Shown piece by piece: positions 1 through 9,945 of a DNA stretch of 64,000 nt. The position numbers and the translations under genes were made by a program. Each line of letters starts with the position of its first letter. The first letter of the stretch is position 1. Source of the DNA: Aggregatimonas sangjinii (GTDB lineage: Bacteria > Bacteroidota > Bacteroidia > Flavobacteriales > Flavobacteriaceae); assembly GCF_005943945.1 (NCBI RefSeq), contig NZ_CP040710.1:1313001-1377000 (forward strand). The letters run 5' to 3'. Below the pieces are notes generated by a model. It had not been told where the DNA came from. It searched no databases and saw only the letters and a list, made by a program, of their open reading frames with translations.

Positions 1-2614
1 GCAACTCATTTCAGATGATGAAAATGTAATGCAAACGGCTTATGAAATTCGGGTGGCCGATTCCGAAAAAGAGCTGCAAAACGATAAGGCGCTGATTTGG
101 TCTACAGGAAAAGTAGAAAGCGACCGATCGGTCAATGTGGCATATGAAGGCCCCGCCCTTAAGTCAATGCAACGCGTGTATTGGCAAGTACGGGTGTGGG
201 ACAATACGAACAAGGTCTCTTCATGGAGTACGCCTGCCTTTTGGGAAATGGGTCTTCTGGAGAACACGTTATGGAAGGCTTCCTACATCGCTATGAATGA
301 TATAACTACGGAGAAAGAATCACACCCCTCCCAGTATTTCAGAAAGGAATTTCAGGCGAAAAAGCCAATCCAATCCGCAAGGGTATATGTGACCTCATTG
401 GGCGTTTACGAACTCCTGCTCAACGGAAAGAAAGTAGGAAATGACCTGTTTACCCCTGGCTACACTAGTTACGATCACCGTCTACAATACCAAACCTACG
501 ATGTTACCGACATGCTACAGGAGAATAATGCCATTGGCGCTATCGTTGGCGATGGTTGGTATCGTGGTAATATCGGTTGGAAAGGCGATTATGCCTACTA
601 TGGAAAGCAACTGGCCCTACTGGCGCAGCTAAAAATCGATTACCAAGACGGTTCAAGTGAGACCATTGTAAGCGACGACGGTTGGAAAGCTTCCTATGGC
701 CCGATTTTGGAGTCCGATATGTACAATGGTGAAAAATACGATGCCCGTTTAGAAATGGATGGCTGGTCCAGTTTCGGATTTGATGAGAGTAAATGGACAC
801 AGGTTCAAATTCTTGATCACCCAACGGATATTTTGGTCGCACCTCAGGGTCTACCCGTTCGGGCAATCGAGGAAATCAAACCTAAAAAAATAATTACAAC
901 ACCGAAAGGAGAAATCGTTTTGGATCTCGGACAAAATATTGTCGGGTGGGCGCGCATGCGCGTACAAGGTGAAAAAGGGGATAAAGTTACCTTGAAATTT
1001 GCTGAGGTACTGGATAAGGATGGCAATTTTTATACCACCAACCTCCGCGCTGCGGAGGCAACGGATACCTACACCTTAAAGGGAGAGGGGGAAGAAATCT
1101 TTGAACCGCATTTTACCTCCCACGGGTTTCGTTTTATCCAGGTAATCGATTATCCCGGAACTTTGGATCTCGATGCGATTACAGGCATTGTCGTACATTC
1201 CGATATGGACCCGACAGGCTCGTTTACCACTTCCGACCCTATGATCAATCAACTGCAAAATAATATACGATGGAGCCAAAAGGATAATTTTCTGGATATT
1301 CCCACAGACTGCCCACAACGCGATGAGCGTGCCGGATGGACCGGCGATGCCCAAGTATTCAGTATGACAGCGGCATATAATTTCGATGTGGCCTCATTCT
1401 ACACCAAATGGCTCAAGGATCTGGCCGCGGACCAGCACGAAAACGGATTGGTCCCCAATGTAATCCCGGATATATTGAGCGAAAGTAAGGGTGCGGCTGC
1501 ACAAGGTGGTGCCACAGGTTGGGCAGATGCTGCGGTCATTATACCTTGGACGGTTTACCAAACCTATGGTGATGAGCGTATCCTGAAAGAACAATACGAT
1601 AGTATGAAGGGCTGGGTAGACTATATGGCGGAAGAATCCGGTGAGGATTATCTATGGAATAATAACAAGCATTGGCATTGGGGCGATTGGCTTGCTTATG
1701 ATGCCAACAATCCTGCGTATAATGGTTCTGTTACCGAAAAAGATTTGATTGCCACGGCCTACGCCTACTATTCTACAACCTTGATGGGTAAAATAGCAGG
1801 TATTCTTGAGAAGACAGAAGATGCTGTCAGCTATGACGCTTTGGCCGAAAACATCAAAAAAGCATTTATTAAAGAATATATAACCCCCAACGGTCGTTTG
1901 GTTTCACACACACAGACCGCCTATGCCTTAGCACTTTCATTTGGCCTCATTCCAGAGGAGCTGATCGAAAAATCGGCGGCCTTTTTTACTCAGGATGTGG
2001 AAAGGTTCGGACATTTGACCACCGGCTTTTTGGGTACTCCCTTGCTCTGTAGCACCCTTTCCGACATCGGGCGTGACGATTTGGCATTTATGCTATTGAA
2101 CCGTAAAGAATTCCCCTCTTGGCTGTATCCGGTTACGCAAGGCGCTACGACGATTTGGGAACGCTGGGACACCCAAAAACCCGACGGAACGATTATTGAA
2201 GGGATGAATAGCTTCAACCACTACGCATACGGTGCCATCGGGGAATGGCTCTATAACTATGTTGGTGGACTAAGTATAGATCCCGAAAATCCGGGCTATA
2301 AGCACATCCTTTTTCATCCCCATCCTGGTGGAGGATTGACTTCGGCCAGTGCGGAATTTCAATCCTTATACGGAAAAATTAAATCGAGTTGGGAGATCAA
2401 TGGCTCCGATTTTAGCTATGAAGTTGTAATCCCCGCGAATACGACGGCCACAGTTACGTTGCCGGAAGCTAAAACAAATACGGTTTTGGTAAATGGTCGA
2501 AAGCCGAAATCCGATTTGCAAAAAAAGTTGAAGCAAACGGCGGATGGCGTGCAATTAGAATTGGGGTCTGGAACATATCGATTTACCTATCCATCCGGAA
2601 AGCTAAAATCGTAA
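1..2614 (+). CDS. Alpha-L-rhamnosidase, GH78 (5' end cut by window edge)
   Basis: Family GH78 enzymes release terminal alpha-L-rhamnose with inversion of configuration, here presumably from desulfated oligosaccharides in the periplasm. The frame is open to the first base, and the codons before the ATG at 29 already read as the GH78 N-terminal beta-domain, so the true start and any signal peptide lie outside the window. Counting from that ATG, the catalytic-domain motif DCPQRDERxGWTGD begins near residue 427 with E433 as the expected general acid. TIWERW carries E711 as the expected base, and H731 sits in NHYA; the spacing matches characterised GH78 enzymes. A C-terminal beta-sandwich follows. 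The kelch gene starts about 55 bp downstream on the same strand. The family call is firm; the exact substrate is inferred from the neighbouring sulfatases and rhamnose operon. Confidence 0.93.
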   Translation, partial: QLISDDENVMQTAYEIRVADSEKELQNDKALIWSTGKVESDRSVNVAYEGPALKSMQRVYWQVRVWDNTNKVSSWSTPAFWEMGLLENTLWKASYIAMNDITTEKESHPSQYFRKEFQAKKPIQSARVYVTSLGVYELLLNGKKVGNDLFTPGYTSYDHRLQYQTYDVTDMLQENNAIGAIVGDGWYRGNIGWKGDYAYYGKQLALLAQLKIDYQDGSSETIVSDDGWKASYGPILESDMYNGEKYDARLEMDGWSSFGFDESKWTQVQILDHPTDILVAPQGLPVRAIEEIKPKKIITTPKGEIVLDLGQNIVGWARMRVQGEKGDKVTLKFAEVLDKDGNFYTTNLRAAEATDTYTLKGEGEEIFEPHFTSHGFRFIQVIDYPGTLDLDAITGIVVHSDMDPTGSFTTSDPMINQLQNNIRWSQKDNFLDIPTDCPQRDERAGWTGDAQVFSMTAAYNFDVASFYTKWLKDLAADQHENGLVPNVIPDILSESKGAAAQGGATGWADAAVIIPWTVYQTYGDERILKEQYDSMKGWVDYMAEESGEDYLWNNNKHWHWGDWLAYDANNPAYNGSVTEKDLIATAYAYYSTTLMGKIAGILEKTEDAVSYDALAENIKKAFIKEYITPNGRLVSHTQTAYALALSFGLIPEELIEKSAAFFTQDVERFGHLTTGFLGTPLLCSTLSDIGRDDLAFMLLNRKEFPSWLYPVTQGATTIWERWDTQKPDGTIIEGMNSFNHYAYGAIGEWLYNYVGGLSIDPENPGYKHILFHPHPGGGLTSASAEFQSLYGKIKSSWEINGSDFSYEVVIPANTTATVTLPEAKTNTVLVNGRKPKSDLQKKLKQTADGVQLELGSGTYRFTYPSGKLKS

Positions 2615-2668
2615 AAGTTGACCGAGCTGTTCCGCAAAGCATCTAAATAAAATGTAAAGGTAAAAGTG

Positions 2669-3670
2669 ATGAAGACAAAGAATTTCTTTTTCTTACTCCA
2701 TCTTCTGATTTTATTTCAATGCGTTCGTTCGCAGAAGACCAATGATTCAGGCCATTGGGAAACTATTTCATCCGAAACCGCGCCCATCGCAAGACACGAA
2801 TGCAGTTTTGTAGCGGTCGATAATAACTTTTATTTATTGGGAGGTCGCGGTATTAAGCCAGTCTCAATCTACAACACTGAAACGAATTCATGGACGGAGG
2901 GTAAAGCACCACCCATAGAAATCCATCATTTTCAGGCAGTATCCTACCATGGGAATATTTACGTTTTCGGGGCCATGAGTGGAAAGTATCCCTATGAGAA
3001 ACCCTTGAAAAACATCCTCATTTATAAACCCCAAGAAAATGTATGGGAAATCGGAGCTGAAATTCCGGAACATAGGCGACGTGGTTCCGCAGGTGTTGTA
3101 GTTCATAATGACGAGGCTTACATGATCAGCGGTATTGTGGATGGGCATAATAGTACACACGTGGCATGGGTAGACAGCTATGATTTCGAAACCATGGAAT
3201 GGAAAGAACTTGCCGATGCTCCCAGACCAAGAGACCATTTTCATGCGGTGCTCAATGATGGCGAGATATATGTGGCTGGGGGCAGGAATTCATCGTATGC
3301 GACAAAGCAAACGTTTGATCTTACCATTCCGGAAGTCGATGTGTATACGATTGCAACGAACAGCTGGCGAACGTTACCTGCCAAAAACAACCTGCCGACC
3401 ATGAGAGCGGGAACTTCCGCAATTTTTTTAGGGGATGATTTAATCGTGATCGGAGGCGAGAGTATGGCACAAAAAGAAGCACACGACACGATTGAAGCCT
3501 ATAATGTACCGTCTAAAACTTGGCGGAATTTGGAAAATTTGAATAGGGGTCGACATGGTTCACAGGCGATAATTTACAAGAACAAAATTTATATCGCGGC
3601 AGGAAGCGGTAATCGTGGGGGAAAACCCGAGCTCGATGATATGGAAGTTTTTCAGATTATCGAAAAATAA
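2669..3670 (+). CDS. Secreted kelch-repeat beta-propeller protein
   Basis: The ATG at 2669 begins a typical signal peptide (lysine-rich start, Phe/Leu core, cleavage near VRSQ). The GTG three bases earlier adds only one residue and is less likely. The mature part shows about six kelch blades, recognisable from [29 protein letters not shown] and AAGSGNRGG, each preceded by a hydrophobic strand (for example IYVFG, IYVAG). Kelch propellers bind ligands or proteins and some act as sialic acid mutarotases. No catalytic residues could be assigned here. It lies about 55 bp behind the rhamnosidase in the same direction and is probably co-transcribed, so a role in binding or epimerising sugars in the periplasm is possible but only inferred. 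Confidence 0.85.
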   Translation: MKTKNFFFLLHLLILFQCVRSQKTNDSGHWETISSETAPIARHECSFVAVDNNFYLLGGRGIKPVSIYNTETNSWTEGKAPPIEIHHFQAVSYHGNIYVFGAMSGKYPYEKPLKNILIYKPQENVWEIGAEIPEHRRRGSAGVVVHNDEAYMISGIVDGHNSTHVAWVDSYDFETMEWKELADAPRPRDHFHAVLNDGEIYVAGGRNSSYATKQTFDLTIPEVDVYTIATNSWRTLPAKNNLPTMRAGTSAIFLGDDLIVIGGESMAQKEAHDTIEAYNVPSKTWRNLENLNRGRHGSQAIIYKNKIYIAAGSGNRGGKPELDDMEVFQIIEK

Positions 3671-3764
3671 GCTTAAAGGATGGATTGAGATTGAATCCAT
3701 TTCAATGCTAAGTATGCTTTAATTGCTTTCAGCTCTTTATCGGTACCGTCCTTTCAAAACTCGA

Positions 3765-5516
3765 CTACATTTTTTGAACGACTTCACTGGGCTTAAATCC
3801 AATCCTATAGGCCTGCGCCACTAATTTCGTCCCTTCCGGTAACATAAAAGGTCCTTGATAGATTGACCACGCCTTTGGGACTTTTCCGTTTTTAGATACG
3901 ATCTTATATCCTATGGAAGCGCCTTTCGTATCGCAACTCAGTGTAATATTACCTTCGGAGGCCGTTACAGTAGGTTTTGAGGTTTCGGGTTGGGTTTGTT
4001 CACCATTCCACAATCGGGTGATCAATTCTCTTTCAGGCAGGTTGGGCTGGTCGTTGATCGCCGTAAGCCATCTGTCCATTTCGGTACGTAATTCTTCCAA
4101 TTTTCCCTTGTAATCGGTGTTTTCGACTAGATTGTTCAACTCATGTGGATCGGCCAAACAGTCGAATAATTCTTCGGAGTCTTTGTTTTCCCGGAACCAC
4201 TGTGATTGTATGGCGTTCAATTTGCCTTCATTTTGTAATTGCAACAATTCCTTCATCGTTGGTATTCTTTCTCGGTACTCGACGGGCAAATAGTATCTCT
4301 GTTCCGGTCTATAGTTACGAATATATTTGAAGCGTTTATCACGAACTGCACGGATGACATCTGTAATAGCATCAAACCGATCTGCGGCGGCATGAATATA
4401 TTTTCGCTCCTTTTCGGCCTTAAAATCCCCCAAGAAAGCCTTGCCTTGCATATAATCTGGAGGTGTTACTCCGATTAGGGAGAGCAGGGTAGGGGCAAAA
4501 TCGATAAAACTGATCAGTTCATCATCAATCGTCTCGGCGTGCAGCTTGTTGGGGAATCGAATGATCATTGGGGTATTCAGGCCCGAATCATAGATCAGAC
4601 GTTTCTGTCTGGGTAACGGTCCGCCGTGATCTCCATAGAAGAAAATTACAGTGTTCTCTAAAAGTCCATCCTCTTCTAACTGTTTTAGAACGGCTCCTAT
4701 TTGCTTATCCATTTCAGCAATATTATTATACATTTTCCACATATCCCGTCGCACTGTTTCGGTATCCTGGAGGTAGGGGGGTATGTCAAATTCGGTATCC
4801 TTGGGCAGGTGCACAGTTGTTTCCTGTTCGGTCATTCGCCCAGAACCAGGTTTGTATATGCTATCGCCTGCATGATAGTACCTTGTTTCCATCTTTCTGT
4901 GGCCATAGGGCTCGAAAAGTCCTGACTCATGAGTTTCACTAAAATTAAAGACCGAAAAAAATGGTTGGCCTTCGCTTCGGTTACGCCAGTGGGCAAAAGG
5001 GTTGCTTTCGTCCCATGCCGTTTCCGGCGCTTTAAATTGATAGTCCTCTTTATAGTTATTGGAACAGTAGTATCCGTTCCTTCGAAGTAACTCACTGACC
5101 ATACGTGTTTCCGGCGGCGGAACGGCACCATAAGAGGGTAGGCCCGTTACCTCGGTATAGGAAGTAGTACGCATATGATTGGCGCCGATACTAGACGGGT
5201 ACATGCCCGTAATAATAGCCGCTCTACTTGGGGCACAAACCCCGGAAGTTGAAAATAAATTGGGATAGCGAACGCCCTCGCGCGCCAATCGACTCAAATT
5301 AGGAGTAGTAATGATAGAATCTCCAAAAGGAGGGATATAGTCTCCCATATCCTCTGTTACGAACCATAGAATATTTGGGCGCTGGGGTAAATTTTCCTCC
5401 ACTGCCTTGTTCTTCTCAAGGCCAGAACTCTTGGTTTGGGTTTGACAGCTTAGCAGCACAAGGCAGCATATGCTGAAAATTGCGAGCTTTCTCAATATGA
5501 GGATCGAGTTGAACAT
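3765..5516 (-). CDS. Sulfatase, S1 family, lipoprotein (CAPSR motif)
   Basis: Formylglycine-dependent sulfatase, hydrolysing sulfate esters on sugars. The frame extends to 5552, but the ATG at 5516 puts the n-region directly before a hydrophobic core and a lipobox (LLSC, Cys24), so I prefer it. The N-terminal metal-site stretch NILWFVTEDMGD is followed by GVCAPSRAAIITG. Cys94 in CxPSR is the residue converted to formylglycine. A later FFYGDHGG segment supplies further metal ligands. After the sulfatase fold, the last 60 residues (ITLSCDTKGA onward) look like a chitobiase C-terminal/Fn3-associated beta-domain. It is the last gene of a long minus-strand operon and lies 58 bp behind its upstream neighbour. 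The specific S1 subfamily and sulfate position cannot be read from sequence alone. Confidence 0.93.
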   Translation of the reverse strand: MFNSILILRKLAIFSICCLVLLSCQTQTKSSGLEKNKAVEENLPQRPNILWFVTEDMGDYIPPFGDSIITTPNLSRLAREGVRYPNLFSTSGVCAPSRAAIITGMYPSSIGANHMRTTSYTEVTGLPSYGAVPPPETRMVSELLRRNGYYCSNNYKEDYQFKAPETAWDESNPFAHWRNRSEGQPFFSVFNFSETHESGLFEPYGHRKMETRYYHAGDSIYKPGSGRMTEQETTVHLPKDTEFDIPPYLQDTETVRRDMWKMYNNIAEMDKQIGAVLKQLEEDGLLENTVIFFYGDHGGPLPRQKRLIYDSGLNTPMIIRFPNKLHAETIDDELISFIDFAPTLLSLIGVTPPDYMQGKAFLGDFKAEKERKYIHAAADRFDAITDVIRAVRDKRFKYIRNYRPEQRYYLPVEYRERIPTMKELLQLQNEGKLNAIQSQWFRENKDSEELFDCLADPHELNNLVENTDYKGKLEELRTEMDRWLTAINDQPNLPERELITRLWNGEQTQPETSKPTVTASEGNITLSCDTKGASIGYKIVSKNGKVPKAWSIYQGPFMLPEGTKLVAQAYRIGFKPSEVVQKM

Positions 5517-5573
5517 AGTATAAGGATTAAACCTTGAATCGGACGCTCTCATTCTTAACTTATTTTATGTGAA

Positions 5574-7586
5574 CTATTTGGCTTCGATATAGTTTAACAA
5601 TATTTCTTTTACATCGGCAACCGTTCCTTGCGTAAGACCCCCGTTCGTAGCACCGGTAATCCAATAGAGTACCATACCGGCATCCGAACAATCCCATTTT
5701 CCTTTTTGAAAGGATACCACATCATCGTTTTCCGCTATTTTTCCTTGAATCCATATCCATTGAACACGCGGATCCGGATGATTTTTGGCCCAATCCCATT
5801 CCGCAAGACCCACTTTTAAGTGCACGTTTTGATCCGGGATACGAACCTCTTCAACCCCAAAATCCATAATCTGTTGCCAGGTATAAAAATCACCGGCATC
5901 ATCGTTCGCAGGATGGTGCGTAACCACCTTTACAAATTTATGTTTTGATTTTTTAGAAGCATTCAATGCGAGCCCTATGATATCCGGTTCACCGGCTTCG
6001 ATGATCCATAACGGATTTTCTGCTGTTGAGGCATTTATGGCGGCGGCCAAATCCCGAACGGTTTCATCCTGTTGCCATTTCGCATCGAAGAAAGTTAAAT
6101 TTTCAAACCCGCCCCACCGCCTTGCGGTCACATCACAGGCTGCCTGCATCAAAGCATGCCTTTCTTTTTCCGCCGCTTCCGAAATGCGTTCCACACGTTC
6201 CAAATCGCAACTATGCGAATAGTGCACCAAGCGATCTTCCAGTCCAGTAGCCCGCAATAGTGCGATCGAAACCGCTGTGGCGCCAAGGTCATCCGGGTCA
6301 GGGGAATTACCGTCGGCAACAATCGCGATGCGGCCGGCAGGCGGATTGATAGTGGGCAATTCTGTCCGCTCAGACATTGAATTATCATTTAAGGCAACAT
6401 TTTTAACCATTCTACCTTTACCGACAGGAGTAAAAATGAGTCCGGCCCAGCGAGCCCTGGCCCATTCCTTGCCATCGGTACTTCCAATTTCGGCGGTAAC
6501 TTTGATACTATCTCCTTTATTCAACGTAACGTTCTCCCAAAGCGCATTGAATTTAGGTCCTTCATCGAACATTTTTTGAGTGAGTGCTGGGGAAAAAGCA
6601 CCAAGCTCCTTATCGTTGATGGTGACGCCAAATTTGGATTGCCCATCGTTTTCACCAATACCTACGAAAACGACATCGTACCCACCGCTTTTAAAATTGA
6701 AGGTCGTGGTGGTCATGGCTTTCTTTTGTTGGTTTGGATTAATGGCAAGCCATCTTCTTCCGGCATCGCGGTAGAATCCTGTTCCCTCTATAGGAAAATC
6801 ATCAACGGGTAGGGTTTTGTTCTCGATAAGAGAAGTGCCGATTTGCTGAAAGTACGAAGGCTCGCTCCATTTCATGACCACCCGTGGTCCATTATCTTTA
6901 GGGACATAATTCTTATACTTCGTCAATATAAATTTGTCAAATTCGAATCCGTCTTCGCGCATACTGAACTGAATTTCGTGAACACCGCTTTCTGGGATGT
7001 CTAAATAAATCTCCTGTGGCACTCCACAGTGCACTTCCTTTGTTCGCTGCTTGCTTTCCCATCTCCATTCGTTTTTCCCTTGGCACCATTGCATTCTTTG
7101 GCCATGAACTGGCCAATCCCCATTCAGTCCAACATGTATTCCGTTATCCTCACCACCGGTGCTGAACGCCCTGACCCAAACATAATAGCGACCCGGGTCG
7201 TTAATCTTTAGCTTGTACTGGAGAATGGCCATTTTTCCAGGATCATTGGAGAAATTTTTACCATGAATCAAGGAATCGTCATGCGTAACCCGGGTGTCCG
7301 GTAGTATTTCCAGATAGGTATTATTGCTAGCACTGCTTGCATGGTTTTCATCCTCATCACGCCCGATAATCGGTGTTTCGTGACTAGTAGTCCTATACCA
7401 TTGGCGTATTTCGGTTTTACTTTGTTTAAAATAATATTCCGCCTCTACCGCAACTTGGCCATTCTTTTCTTCAAAGATTACGTTTTGGCCAATAATAGGT
7501 TCCGTTAATTTAGGGTGCTGTGCCTTTGAACTCATGACGGATGCCATTAAGACCACTAGCAATAAGATTACTGATTTGAATTTCAT
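5574..7586 (-). CDS. Secreted beta-sandwich / nucleoside-hydrolase-like protein
   Basis: A signal peptide ends near SSKAQ. Residues about 30-240 resemble the beta-sandwich domain found at the C-terminus of GH115 enzymes (VEAEYYF, YYVWVRAFSTGG, GVHEIQFSMREDGFEFDKFILT). A second beta-sandwich covers about 250-400. From about 415 the sequence becomes alpha/beta and begins RIAIVADGNSPDPDDLGA, a pattern of clustered aspartates like the Ca-binding start of nucleoside hydrolases (and DUF1593 proteins). The role in the locus is unknown: it could bind carbohydrate through the sandwiches and cleave an N- or O-ribosyl-like or other glycosidic bond. It sits between a DUF1961-like gene and a sulfatase in the same operon. 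The domain reading is by eye, and the enzymatic activity is not established. Confidence 0.75.
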   Translation of the reverse strand: MKFKSVILLLVVLMASVMSSKAQHPKLTEPIIGQNVIFEEKNGQVAVEAEYYFKQSKTEIRQWYRTTSHETPIIGRDEDENHASSASNNTYLEILPDTRVTHDDSLIHGKNFSNDPGKMAILQYKLKINDPGRYYVWVRAFSTGGEDNGIHVGLNGDWPVHGQRMQWCQGKNEWRWESKQRTKEVHCGVPQEIYLDIPESGVHEIQFSMREDGFEFDKFILTKYKNYVPKDNGPRVVMKWSEPSYFQQIGTSLIENKTLPVDDFPIEGTGFYRDAGRRWLAINPNQQKKAMTTTTFNFKSGGYDVVFVGIGENDGQSKFGVTINDKELGAFSPALTQKMFDEGPKFNALWENVTLNKGDSIKVTAEIGSTDGKEWARARWAGLIFTPVGKGRMVKNVALNDNSMSERTELPTINPPAGRIAIVADGNSPDPDDLGATAVSIALLRATGLEDRLVHYSHSCDLERVERISEAAEKERHALMQAACDVTARRWGGFENLTFFDAKWQQDETVRDLAAAINASTAENPLWIIEAGEPDIIGLALNASKKSKHKFVKVVTHHPANDDAGDFYTWQQIMDFGVEEVRIPDQNVHLKVGLAEWDWAKNHPDPRVQWIWIQGKIAENDDVVSFQKGKWDCSDAGMVLYWITGATNGGLTQGTVADVKEILLNYIEAK

Positions 7587-7656
7587 TTTTTTGGGTATTT
7601 CGTTTGTCCTAAAAATGCACCCCGGAAAATCGTACGGACAAGTCCAATTTTCGAAA

Positions 7657-8475
7657 TCAATCCTGACTACGAAGATCCGAAGTGGTATAAATCTTTACGT
7701 TTTTATACAGCGCACAGCGTGCGAACATATTTCTAAAACCAATTCGGCCCTCGCCTATCTTTTTTTCGTGGGAAATATTCCATGAAAAAATTTTAGCTCT
7801 CCCGTCACCATCCACTTTAAAGAAAAGATGATCTTTTGTTTTTATAGCGGTAATGCTATAGGTGACACCATCCTTAATAGTACCCACTTCATTATCGTAT
7901 GAAGGGGTTATCATGGTTTCCTTAAAAGTTCGCTGTGCCGTAACCGGATATCTTCTGGCCCTAACATACTGACGCCTTTCTTCTTTCGAAAATGCGGCGT
8001 AGCTGATATGGAAGGCGTTCATATACCTAAAGTAGCTACTCATCTTTGGTACGGCCCGTAGTACTCTCCAGTCAAAGATATCCTTGGTAAAGGGATCATT
8101 CTCAATGCCTGTTGCCTGTATGTAGAGTATGTTCACGTATTGGTCCAATGTATCGGTTTTGGTATATTCATACGTGATTTTAACATCTCCCTCAAAGGAT
8201 TTTTTCGTCCATAAAACGGCGTGGTGTGCATCATTACCTTTCTCTGGGCCCGCTTGCAAATGCATTCCGTCTTCGGTGGTATCGACGGTAGCTATCTCCC
8301 CGTCGAGAAACCAATGTTTCTGCCAATCTTCCGTTCCGGTATCTTCAAGTTGCGCCACCCAATTGTCATCGGTATTATTCACTTGAAATTTTTCTTCTAA
8401 CGGTTCAACATCCTGCCCCTGAATAAAGAAGGGCAGTACAGCTAGTAGACTTAGTTGTAAAAAAAGTTTCTTCAT
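7657..8475 (-). CDS. Secreted DUF1961-like (YesU-type) protein
   Basis: A 272-residue protein with a clear signal peptide ([12 protein letters not shown]). The body is predicted all-beta. The features [31 protein letters not shown] and an FFKVDGDG strand are those of the concanavalin-like DUF1961 family, whose Bacillus member YesU sits in a rhamnogalacturonan cluster. The family has no settled activity; by fold it could be a carbohydrate-binding protein, a lyase or a hydrolase. Its ATG overlaps the stop of the upstream sulfatase by four bases (ATGA), which indicates translational coupling and a role in the same degradation pathway. I am sure of the gene and moderately sure of the family. Confidence 0.78.
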   Translation of the reverse strand: MKKLFLQLSLLAVLPFFIQGQDVEPLEEKFQVNNTDDNWVAQLEDTGTEDWQKHWFLDGEIATVDTTEDGMHLQAGPEKGNDAHHAVLWTKKSFEGDVKITYEYTKTDTLDQYVNILYIQATGIENDPFTKDIFDWRVLRAVPKMSSYFRYMNAFHISYAAFSKEERRQYVRARRYPVTAQRTFKETMITPSYDNEVGTIKDGVTYSITAIKTKDHLFFKVDGDGRAKIFSWNISHEKKIGEGRIGFRNMFARCALYKNVKIYTTSDLRSQD

Positions 8476-9902
8476 GGCTTTAAAAAATCCTTACCCCATT
8501 TTTCACGCAATTCCTGCGCCAATTGGGCTACCTTTTCTTGGTACGCTTTTTTTTCGGCAAGGTTGTCTAACTCCAAGGGGTCTTTGGAGTGATCGAACAG
8601 CATCCTTTCGTACGCCTCTCCGTTATCATCTGTCCATTCCGTGTAGAACAGATTTCCCTTGATCAATGTCACGGCGTCTTTAAATTTACTTACCGCCCAA
8701 TCCTTTTCACTTTGCTTGCCATCTAAAATGGAAACTAAACTCACACCCTCGACCGTTTCAGGTATTGCAATACCGGCAAGTTCGGTTAAGGTCGGATAGA
8801 TATCGATATATTCCGTAATGGCATTGGTCTTTTGTCCGTTTGTCTTTCCGGGAACTTTGATGACCAATGGTGTTCTAAGTGCCGTTTCGAAAGTTACATG
8901 TTTACACCAAAGTTTGTGGTCCCCTAAATTCCAGCCGTGATCGCCCCACAGGATTACGATGGTATCTTCTGCCAAATTCAATTGTTCAAGCTCGTTCAGT
9001 ACCAAGCCGATTTGCGCGTCAACATAACTCACACAAGCATAATAGCCATGAATGAGCTCTTTGGCCAAATCTACGGGTATATCGCCCTCTTTCGGAATAT
9101 GCTCATAATTTCGTAGTTCGCCATAATTATGAAACGCCTTTTCTGGCGTAGATTTAGGCTGTACGTAGCTTTCGGGTAATTCAATCTTTTTCCTATCATA
9201 AAGATCCCAATACTTTTTTGGGGCACAAAAAGGAAGATGTGGTTTGGAAACGCCCATAGTGAGAAAAAATGGCTTACCGGAGCTTTTGAGTTCTCTCAGG
9301 TCTTTGATGACTTTTAAAGCCAATTTGCCGTCCCTATAAACAGAATCATGCACTTCAGCTGCTTCCATAGGCAGGCCGCGGAGGGTATTTCTACGTATCT
9401 CTTGGTTTTCTGGTAGGGCATAACCCCATAGTCCGTCGGCTTGCCAGATTTCGTCCCATGCCTTGGCGTCATCTTCTTTGTGGTGATAGATTTTTCCATT
9501 GGAAATTGTTCTGTACCCGTTCTGCTTTAGCAGCATCGGAAGTGAAACGGCATCCGGGTAGTCCTGGTCTTTTTTTGTTCTTGCATTTAGAAAACGATGT
9601 CTAGTTGGCCTTGCACCGGTAAGTATGCTGGCTCTTGAAGCACCACAAACGGGAACATTGCAGTAGGCGCGATCAAAAACTAAACTCTGTTTTGCCAGTT
9701 TATCCAGGTTCGGGGATTGGATATGGCTTGCCCCATAAAAATTTAACTCTGGACGCAAATCATCTACCGCGATGAATAAAATATTTGGCTTCCGCTGCTT
9801 TAAGGTCCTCTCATCCTCTACTTTCACTGATGAAAATAGCAAAATGGCCATCACATATAATCCGCCTCGAACAACTGTTTTAAAATAAAGAGAAAACCTC
9901 AT
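8472..9902 (-). CDS. Sulfatase, iduronate-2-sulfatase-like (CGASR motif)
   Basis: An exported S1 sulfatase. The frame opens at 9920, but MRFSLYFK at 9902 gives the more natural signal-peptide start (core [13 protein letters not shown]). The metal site [13 protein letters not shown] and [18 protein letters not shown] are typical of the iduronate-2-sulfatase-like branch (S1_7 in SulfAtlas terms, from memory). Cys86 in CxASR is the formylglycine precursor. The later stretch [22 protein letters not shown] carries the conserved Asp/His and Lys ligands. The stop overlaps the start of the DUF1961-like gene, and the DUF5060 gene lies 44 bp upstream, so it belongs to the same operon. The substrate is likely a sulfated rhamnose or uronic acid unit; this is inference. 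Confidence 0.93.
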   Translation of the reverse strand: MRFSLYFKTVVRGGLYVMAILLFSSVKVEDERTLKQRKPNILFIAVDDLRPELNFYGASHIQSPNLDKLAKQSLVFDRAYCNVPVCGASRASILTGARPTRHRFLNARTKKDQDYPDAVSLPMLLKQNGYRTISNGKIYHHKEDDAKAWDEIWQADGLWGYALPENQEIRRNTLRGLPMEAAEVHDSVYRDGKLALKVIKDLRELKSSGKPFFLTMGVSKPHLPFCAPKKYWDLYDRKKIELPESYVQPKSTPEKAFHNYGELRNYEHIPKEGDIPVDLAKELIHGYYACVSYVDAQIGLVLNELEQLNLAEDTIVILWGDHGWNLGDHKLWCKHVTFETALRTPLVIKVPGKTNGQKTNAITEYIDIYPTLTELAGIAIPETVEGVSLVSILDGKQSEKDWAVSKFKDAVTLIKGNLFYTEWTDDNGEAYERMLFDHSKDPLELDNLAEKKAYQEKVAQLAQELREKWGKDFLKP

Positions 9903-9945
9903 TTCGTAATTTGAAATCATAAAGCTGATGGGTCGGTAAATTCTA

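Noticed and set aside
3676-3697. Hairpin TGGATT...AATCCA between convergent genes as terminator
   Set aside because: The stem has only six pairs and no T-run follows.
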